Part shown: piece by piece, positions 56,591-64,000 of the stretch
How positions within the stretch are numbered: the first letter of the stretch is position 1
Layout of the letters: each line of letters begins with the position of its first letter
Assembly (NCBI RefSeq): GCF_003265705.1
Contig: NW_020313005.1
Coordinates: forward strand, 22,760,525-22,824,524
Direction of reading: 5' to 3'
Source of the DNA: Callorhinus ursinus
Lineage: Eukaryota > Chordata > Mammalia > Carnivora > Otariidae
Length of the DNA: 64,000 bases
Position numbers and translations under genes: made by a program
Notes under the pieces: model-generated
Seen by the model: the letters and a program-made list of their open reading frames with translations, nothing else
What the model was told of the DNA's origin: nothing
The model's database searches: none

Positions 56591-57261
56591 GATGTAGAAT
56601 GCAAACATACTCGTCATTGGAAGAGCATGAACCGAGCTCCCTTGGAGTATGTTTTACCACAGAATACTTGAACTGGAAGGGGTTTGGACATCAGCTGGCC
56701 CAACCTTTCTCGTTGTTGCCCAGGTGAAGAAACAGCAGCCTGGAACACGCAAGTGAGCTCTGCAAGGCAAAGCTGCCAGAAGTGGCAAAACAGGTGTTAA
56801 AAGCCGCTCTTCTGAATTCCGGTGCTTTGTTCCATTCACTTGGGCACATTTGTTCTCTTTCAGTTTGGCGTGTTGCAGGATTTTAATTTTTAAGTAACTT
56901 GTTGATGGCTGGTGGCAAATTAAGTGCGCGATGGAACTGAAACACCTAAAATTGGGAACTAACCAAGGGGAAAGCTTGCGTCCACTGAGCAGCTATATTT
57001 GACCTGAGCTAGAGACCTGGTATACCCGCCATCTCCCCCAGGGACACATCATCTGAGATGGGAGCTGCCCCCTAGGGGCTGCAAGAAACGGACGTGTCTG
57101 AATCTGGTCCTGGGATCCTTGTTCATCCAGGCTTGTACCTGAACACTCAAAGAGGATGAAGACCAAAGAACAGGGAAATGACTAGAGATGGGCCTTCTCT
57201 CTTATCTACTTAGTGTTCCCAGCCCCTGCTCTGGACTGGAGCAATGTAAATGCCAGTTTAT
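56591..57261. other. Non-coding stretch
   Basis: Bases 56670-56730 resemble an old MIR/L2-type repeat. Bases 56870-56960 are unique and AT-rich with TTTTAATTTTTAAGTAAC. Nothing is certain. Confidence 0.4.
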
Positions 57262-57433
57262 GCACCATGTGGGGATGCCTAAGAATCACCTGGAGAGTAA
57301 TTTAAAGGCAGATTCCCAAGCCCTACTCCCAGAACTTCCGACTCAGTGAGTCTAGATTACTGTTCATCTCTATTTTTTAAATTGCCTGCCAGGTGTTTCT
57401 GATTATCAGCCAGAGTCAGAGCCACCGCTGAAG
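57262..57433. repeat. MER5-type DNA transposon relic
   Basis: GATGCCTAAGAATCACCTGGAGAG, TACTCCCAGAACTTCCGACTCAGTGAGTCTAG, CCAGGTGTTTCTGATTATC and the end CAGAGCCACCGCTG match MER5. Confidence 0.75.
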
Positions 57434-60112
57434 GCTCTGATGTCATCGGGCAAAAACACAGTAGCGGGTGGAAAGCTCAGCTAACAAGGATGGCCAGTTA
57501 AATGAAAAGAGGTGGCCGAGGATTTGGGGGATTTTGTTTTGTTTTGTTTTTCACTATAACCTCCAAGCTCCCGCCCACAACAATGCTGAGGGTGATGTTG
57601 AGGAACCAGAGAAAATGGACTTATGGGTAAGATCCATTATCTTAATGCAGATGAAATTTTCAGTAATTACAACTTCTTGTCAAACATGAAGGCTCAATTG
57701 AAATGAAATCACGAACGGTGTCTGAATTGCCTAGATCAGTTCTCCTCTATGTGTTATCCCTAGTAGTCAACAGATAAAGCACCCATCACGCGAGGTCATT
57801 GTCTGGATAAGTGAGGGAACTAATAATAGCAAAATAGCAAAAACCGATTCTGTAATCACCCAGCCATGAGTGAATTCGCGGGGACAACTCAGGCTGATGT
57901 AGCTGGAGGAGAGGAAGGAACCAGAGCACAGTCCAAATAGCTTCGTGACAATCATGGCCTCATTTGGTGCTGTCACCAGAAAGGAGGATGTCACTGCTTA
58001 TGGGAGCAAAGAGGTAGGGACCAAGGTAAGTTAGAAGAATTCTGAGACCATCCCTCAGTTCTCCGGCTTGCAGATTCCCTAAGTGAAGCATTATGAGCCA
58101 TGTGACCAGAAGACTATGGCAAACTCAATATTAAGAGCATGGTCTTAGCATGTGAAATGAATGTCTGGCTCCTCTGGGTGAAGCAGAGGAGGCTGAACAC
58201 GCACGTGCATGGGCACGCACACGCATGCACACGTGTACACACACGCACTCCATCAAAATGGGGAAAAGTTACTTCTCTTTGTTGTAAATTTAAATGAAGT
58301 CCGGAGTAGTGAAGGCCATTTGTAAGGTCTGCTGAGCTAATGGATTCATAATGACTTTTAAAGCCTCACTCGGGTAAGAAATACTGTTCATTTTTAATTG
58401 CATATAATTATATTTTTTCATAATCTAGGGCAGTATAGCAAAAGTAAATCTACTGGCTTAATTATAAATCTTTTTATTATCTGGAACCCTGCTGAAATAA
58501 AAGGAAAGAAACAACTATTGTTTTTTTTTAATCTAGTAAAAAGGATTTTTTAAAAAAATACCCTTAATGTCGAATGAGTTATGATGCTTTTGACAGGAGA
58601 ACACTGGCTTGTTTCGCGTTTGATACTCCTTTGGGGGAAGGCATTTATAGAAGTGCCAGGGCATTCTGACCCGCCCGTGGTCCAAACTGCTTCTCATCCT
58701 AGGGGAGTGGGCATTTGCTGGTCTGTTCAATAAGCTAAAAGAGTCCCTTTTTTTATCTCTAGAGGCGGACTCTGGGAAAAGCTTCAAGCTTGAAGGGGCA
58801 GGAATGGGGGGGAGGGTGCTCCAGGAAGAGGTGAGAAGTTTGAGGAGCTGAAGCTCCCAGGAGCTTAATCAGATTACTCTTTATCCTGGGTTCTCCTTCT
58901 GATCTTCCCAAGGCCCTTGTAGGACCCTGTGGTTGGCTCAGAGTGACCCTGGGGCAAAAGCTGTACGTCTGAAGGATGCAGGATGATAACTTGGCCAGGA
59001 AGATTCATTGTTTTCATGGAGATAAGATTTGCTGTACTCTTAGTTTCTTGTGAAATAGAAATGCTGGATCAGTCCCACAGAGGGAAATAGCACCATCTGG
59101 GAGGAGAGAGCCAAGTTTGGGCCTACACGAGTGTGTCTGAGGGAGGGAGAGTAGGCCCACAAAAACACAGGGCAGTTCTCCAAGTTAAGCTCTCCACTGG
59201 GTCACCCCACAAGGCAGAGCCTGTCAGAGGTACCTGTCTCCAGGAGACAGCAATTCAGGTGGGCAGCAGAGGCCCTGGAGCCTGCAGAAGGGAGGGAGCC
59301 TCTTGGCGGCACCATCCAAGCCCTTGCTGAACTGTCTCGAGGACCTGGCTTCTCCCTGACCCATAACTCCACGATCCCTTGAAAAGGCATCAGTCCTGGA
59401 TGCCCCTTGTTTAAGTGACTCAATTATTCCATCATTGTTGAGGACGCAGGGAACCCAGAAAGAAAACCTAATTAAGCTCTTAAAGGCTGAGTAACCCATT
59501 TGGGCCTGATAGAGATGAATGGTGTTGCAGCCCATCTCAGAAGGAGGACATTACTTCCTGACAGGAGCCAGCAGTTAGCAATTAACATCTCGAAATCCCT
59601 CTGAACTACTTTTTGCTAGCCTGCCCCAATTCCAACCCCATGCCCAGACCCCCACGGCACCTCAAGTGGCAGACTATACATCCCAGACTTAGAATGGCAG
59701 CCACGGCTGGTGGAGGCTGCAGCGTGTGCCTGGTGCTGGCCACGAACTGCTTCTCTCTCAGAAGCCTGTGCCCCGGCAGCCCCCTGAGGGGCTGGTCTTG
59801 ACCCCCGACATGGAGCTTCCTTTCTCCTCCTGCTGACTTCAGGCTCCAGAGTGCTGCCAAAAAGCAGCGTTTTAGTTGGAAAACTTCTCTGGAGAAAGAA
59901 GCAGAATCTCACCTGTCCCGTGGACAGCTCCCTTAAATCCTTCTGCTGCCTGCCGTCGGTGTGCGTTTCCCAGAAGAGGTGAACTTTAAGGTACAAAAGT
60001 GGTTGTAAATGGTGAAAAGACAATCCTGCCCAGAAAGTTTCTTTAGGTGGCAGTTTAAAGTATGAACTTTGCCACACCCATGCAAGCATGATGAGTTTTG
60101 CTAGCCAACCTG
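57434..60112. other. Non-coding, mostly unique sequence
   Basis: Includes a weak exon-like segment at 57568-57626, an alternating purine-pyrimidine tract at 58213-58248 and an AT-rich unique stretch at 58270-58500. A minus-strand open frame of 157 codons (59616-60089) has no recognisable domain. Confidence 0.5.
58213..58248. other. Perfect alternating purine-pyrimidine tract (Z-DNA type)
   Basis: Thirty-six bases strictly alternate (CA, CG, TG and TA steps), within a wider CACGCACGTGCATG-rich region starting at 58198. Confidence 0.6.
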
Positions 60113-60136
60113 AATCGCTAGGAATCGCTAGGAATC
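60113..60136 (+). repeat. Short tandem duplication, 10-bp unit
   Basis: AATCGCTAGG occurs twice in a row (60113-60122, 60123-60132) followed by a partial third copy (AATC). Probably a replication-slippage duplication. Confidence 0.8.
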
Positions 60137-60254
60137 ATCCAGCCCCATATCCGGGCATGTAATGCTTTTTATCAGCTGGTTACTTAATCCTAGGGAGTAT
60201 GGCTTTTATTCATCCAGACTCCCCTCACAGAGGACAAGACACATGTCGGTTCAG

Positions 60255-60625
60255 AATCCTGGCACCGGCCCTTAACTTGAGCAACGTACTTGACCTTACT
60301 TAACCTCAGTGTGCCCATCCATAACATGGGTATAATAATACCTAGTTTGCAGAGTTAATAAGATTTAGAGAAAAGTCAAGAACCTCGTGAAGTCAGAGGC
60401 CTGGTACCTTCTCAGTGCTCAAGAGGTGGTTTTTGTCTTTGTCATGGTTGTTGCTACAGTACTAGATTCAGAAAGCTGGGTGCAAGTTGCTGTTTTTCCC
60501 ATGGCGGGCACAGCAGTTTGACCTTGGGTGAGTCGCGGAGTTTTTCAAAGCCTTAGTTTTGGTGTCTGTGAAGCGCGACTCATGATTTCTACCTTACCAG
60601 GTAGTGAGAGGTTTGGCAAGAACAA
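60255..60625 (-). repeat. Two MIR SINE relics in the same orientation
   Basis: First copy about 60255-60430 (CTTACTTAACCTCAGTGTGCCCATCCATAACATGGGTATAATAATACC). Second about 60500-60625 (TTTGACCTTGGGTGAGTCGCGGAG...TACCTTACCAGGTAGTGAG). Both are reversed MIRs. Confidence 0.7.
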
Positions 60626-60629
60626 ACAC

Positions 60630-60990
60630 AACCCAAGCACAGTGATTTAAACAAGCAGGCCTTCACTCGTCTCACCTAACACGTCTTCCTGGGAGATGCT
60701 GCTAGAGGTGGTCTGGCAGCTTAACCGTGTCGGGACGAGAGCACCCTGGGGCTCGCTGGAGGCTCTCTGGGCCTTTTGTACGGGCTTCTCCCTCTGTGGT
60801 CCCAGTATGACTGCTGTCCCTTAAAGGCACCGTCCTTGTTCTAGGCACAGAGAAAGGGGAAGAGAAAGGGACTGAAGATCTGCCTCTTTGGGTCAGAAAA
60901 GCAGAAGCTTTCCCCAGAGCCCACCCAGCAAACAGATACCCACATCTCAGTGACTGCGACTGGATGAAGATCGGGCCAGTCAGCCAACAG
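60630..60990. repeat. Old mammalian interspersed repeat, family not named
   Basis: GTGATTTAAACAAGCAGGCC, GGTCCCAGTATGACTGCTGTC and TTTCCCCAGAGCCCACCCAGCAAACAG are in the order of a widespread repeat I recognise by pattern but cannot assign confidently. Confidence 0.4.
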
Positions 60991-61487
60991 TGTTTGCCTC
61001 ACATCCGCTGACAGGGCCTGCCGTGAGAACAGATGGGCTAGTGTGTGTTAAAGCATTTTGTAAGAGCTTCACAAAAGTAAGTTATTATCCTCACTAGCTC
61101 TTGTACAAAGGAGAGGCCAGTCAACTGGTAAGTGATAACTATATTGTTCAGGTCTTTTAACCCCCGCAGAGATAAATGGAAGGCAATGGTGGTTTTAGTA
61201 CTAGCCCATAGGTCATACCCTCTTTCTGACCAAGCTGGGGGTTATCCTGTCTCACTCTGCTAGTGAGATGATGTTTGAATTGGGCTTGGTGACTTCAATT
61301 GTCTCTGCTTGATATAAGTAGGAGGCTATGTCCTAGATAAATACAGCGAATTTCTAGTCCCAGCAGGAGGTATTCCTGAAAGGCTCGTTCGCCAGTAATG
61401 GGGTGATGTTAAATTAATCATAGGTAGTCTCCTTAATGTGTGCCCACCCATTCACGTACCCTCTTGACATCCTTAATAAGCATCTGC
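60991..61487. other. Non-coding stretch
   Basis: Nothing recognised apart from a possible MIR core remnant near 61060-61110. Confidence 0.4.
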
Positions 61488-62100
61488 TATTTTTAGCAGC
61501 TTTATGGAGGCATAATTTACATACCATAAAACTCACTAAGTGTACAATTGAATGATTTTTAGTAAATTTACACAGTTGTGCAACCATTACTACAATCCAG
61601 TTTTAGAACAATTCAGTCTCCCCCGAAAGAAACCTCCTGCCCATTTGCAGACAAATCCCCACAACCCCACCCACCCCCACCCTGCTCCAGGTAATTACCA
61701 AGCTACTTTCCGTCTCTGGATTTGCCTTTTCTGGACATTTCGCGTTGACGCAATGGTGCAATATGCACTCTTCTGTGTCTGGCTTCTTTCACATAGTATG
61801 TTGTTGAAGATCAACCGTGTTGTAGCATGTGTCAGTAGTTGGTCCACTGTGTTGCCAAATAGTAGTTCACTGCAGGGATAAACAGTTGAGGATGAACATT
61901 TCAGTTCCTTCCACTTTTTGCTTATTATGAATATGCTGCTGTGAACATTCATGTATCTTTTGTGGACACACATTTTCATTTCTCTTGGGCAGATATCTAG
62001 GAGATGAGTTGCTGCATCATACGATAACTTTATCTGTAACATTTTAAGAAATGGTCAAGCTGTTTTCCACATTTTAGCAGATTGCTACGTTTGTCACCAT
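61488..62100 (-). mobile_element. Old L1 (L1M type), 3' end
   Basis: AGCTTTATGGAGGCATAATTTACATACCATAAAACTCAC is the typical 3' start of an L1M element in reverse. It runs through GGATTTGCCTTTTCTGGACATTTCG and CACTTTTTGCTTATTATGAATATGC to AATGGTCAAGCTGTTTTCCAC, where the match stops. Diverged and full of stops. Confidence 0.85.
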
Positions 62101-62129
62101 CGACGAACCTACCTGGACACACCATTACC

Positions 62130-63105
62130 CAAAGTCAATTTGGGTAATTTACATTATAAGGTTCAATTTTGGTGTTATACACTCTATTTGTGGGGTTTTG
62201 ACAAATGTATAATGACATGTATCCACCGTTAAGTCATTGTACAGAATAGTTTCACTGCCCTAAAAATTCTCTTTGCTCTACCTGTTCATCTCTCCTTCCC
62301 CTCTAACCCCTGGCACCCACTGATCTTTTTACTGTCTCCATAGTTCTGCCTTTTCCAGAGTATCATCTGGTTATTCATAAAGTGTAGAGCCTTTTCAGAT
62401 TGGCTTCCTTCACTTAGCAATATGCATTTAAGTTTCCTCCATGTCTTTTCATGGCTCTCATCAGCTCATTTCTTTTCAGCCCTGAATAATATTCCATTGT
62501 ATGGATGTACATTTATTTATCCATTTATCCATTCCTACTGAAAGACATCTTGGTTGCCTCCAGGTATTGCCAGCTATGAATAAAGTTGCTACTATAAATA
62601 ATAATCTATGTACGAGTTTTTGTGTGGACATAAGTTTTCAGCTTATTTAGGTAAATATGAGTATGCTTATTGGATCGTAAGTGTATGTTTAGTTTTATAA
62701 GAAACTGCCAAACGATCTTCCAAAATGGTTGTGCCGTCTTGCATTCCCACCAGCAGTGAATGAGAGTTCCTGTGGCTCCACATCCTCACCAACACTTGCT
62801 GTTGTTAGTGTTTTGGATTTTGGCCATTCGAATAGGTGTATAGTGACATCTCTTTGTTATTTTAGTTTACAGTTCCATAATGACATAGGATGTGGAGCAT
62901 CTGTTTATATGCATATTCTCCATGTCTGTATCTTCTTGGGTGAGGTGTCTCTCTTCAGGCCTTTTGGCTCATTTTTTAACCATGTTGTTCATTTTCTTAT
63001 TGCTGATTTTCAAAGGTTCTTTGTATGTTTTAGATAACAGTCCTCTATCAGATAACGTCTTTTGCAAATATTTTCTCTCAGTCTGTGATTTGTCTTCTCG
63101 TTCTC
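62130..63105 (-). mobile_element. Second L1 (L1MA-like), 3' part
   Basis: Begins with its own 3' end (AATTTACATTATAAGGTTCAATTTTGGTGTTATAC), then TTTTACTGTCTCCATAGTTCTGCC, 'cttgcattcccaccagcagtgaatgagagttcctg' and TTTTGCAAATATTTTCTCTCAGTCTG. The match ends abruptly at TCTCGTTCTC. Confidence 0.8.
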
Positions 63106-64000
63106 TTTTTGCCCATTTTTAAATTGGGTTGTTTCTTTCTTGTTATTTCTTAAAAGAGTTATTTCTGTGTTCTGGATACAAGTTATTTATCAAGTATCCG
63201 ATTTTCAAAATGTTCTCCCACAGTGTGGCTTATCTTTCATTTTCATAATGGTGTCTTTTGAAGTGTGAATGCTTTTAATTTCGATGAAATCCTAATTCTT
63301 AATGTATTCCTTTATGGATTACGCTTTTGTTGTTTATCAAGACACTCTGCCTCACCCAAGGTCACTGTCTACTGTTTCCTTTTAAAAGTTTTATAGTTTT
63401 AGCTGTAACATTTAGGTCTATATCAATTTTGGGTAAATTTGTGTGGTGTGAGGCAGGGGTCTAAATTCACACTTTTGCATGTGACTATCCAACTGTGTTC
63501 TAGCACCATGTGTTAAAAAAAACTATTCTTCTCCCATTGAATTGCCTTGAATCTTTTTAAAATGTCAATTAGCCATAAATGTAAGGGTTTTCTTCTGGAC
63601 TCTCAATTCTGTTCCATCGACTTAAATGTCTATCCTTATGTCAAAACCACACTGTGTGGGTTACTATAACATGTTTCAAAATTGGGAAATGTAAATTCCA
63701 TAGTACTTCAACTTTGTTCTTTTTCAAAATTGTTTTGACTCTTCTGGGTTTCTTGCATTTCTATATAAATCTTGGGATTGGGATGTCACATTTATGAAAG
63801 AAAAAAAAAAACCCTGCTGAGATTTTGATAGGAATGTGTTTCTAATTAGAATGATTTGGTAACAATTGCCATTTAATATTTTTGAATCTTCCTATCCACG
63901 AACATGGACTGTCTCCACTCATCAAGAACTTCTTTAATTTCTCTCAGTGATGTTTCTTAGTTGGCAATTTTTCACTTCTTTTGTTAGATGTCATTTCTCA
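63106..64000 (-). pseudogene. Old L1 ORF2 region, continues past the right edge
   Basis: TTTTTGCCCATTTTTAAATTGGG restarts at an L1 position already covered by the preceding element, then runs on through CTATTCTTCTCCCATTGAATTG, 'tgtaagggttttcttctggactctcaattctgttcc' and CTTCTTTAATTTCTCTCAG. It corresponds to the reverse-transcriptase-to-C-terminal part of ORF2 in reverse, with many stops. It is probably the 5' continuation of the L1 at 61488. Confidence 0.8.

Noticed and set aside
61552..63122. Hydrophobic + strand open frames near the right edge
   Set aside because: They are antisense translations of old minus-strand L1 sequence.
1..64000. A dog or cat origin for the window
   Set aside because: The SINEs lack the dog 'gggatccctgggtggcgcag' head and the cat 'gtccgacttcagctcaggtcatgatctcacgg' body. 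The 'gactgccttcggctc' form fits arctoids better. This rests on remembered consensus sequences.

Overview
The window is mammalian nuclear DNA, most likely from an arctoid carnivoran (the seal, mustelid and bear side of the Carnivora) and not from a dog or a cat. The basis is three tRNA-derived Can-SINEs with a head reading GCGCCTGGGTGGCTCAG, then a 'gactgccttcggctc' body and a CT-rich 3' part, together with carnivoran-type L1 3' ends. There is no operon, prokaryotic gene, CRISPR array or complete protein-coding gene. Family names for old repeats are given from memory of their consensus sequences, and no repeat library could be run.

Layout. Bases 1-40 look like the last part of an exon that ends at a good splice donor. 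They are followed by a CpG-rich shore of about 150 bp, as expected just downstream of a first exon on the + strand. Most of the rest is best read as intron or intergenic DNA. Two possible small exons on the + strand are marked: a 20-nt microexon at 10545-10564 and a 60-nt coding-like exon at 11822-11881. They share one open reading frame with each other and with one frame of the edge exon. I do not recognise the protein.

Repeats. 7-21 kb holds two young Can-SINEs with perfect target-site duplications, an LTR (MaLR-type), two short L1 3' ends and a long L2. 21-31 kb holds L2, MIR, MER5 and MER20 relics, a 28-base G run and one minus-strand Can-SINE. 31-48 kb is mostly unique sequence with scattered MIR and L2, two LTR relics (one split by a nested L1 3' end) and long GA and GT microsatellites. 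48.8-50.9 kb is a 2.1-kb L1 with a 5' inversion, the hallmark of twin priming, and it is clearly dead. 51-61 kb is mostly unique with MIR and MER5 relics. From 61.5 kb to the right edge lie old L1 fragments, most simply read as one old L1 interrupted by another.

The best second looks are the two candidate exons, the twin-primed L1 with its duplicated junction, the nested L1s at the right edge, a SOX-type palindrome at 27912-27937, a cluster of CACCTG inverted repeats near 9.3 kb, and several repeat-free AT-rich stretches with homeodomain-like motifs that could be conserved enhancers. I did not find a convincing new biological system.
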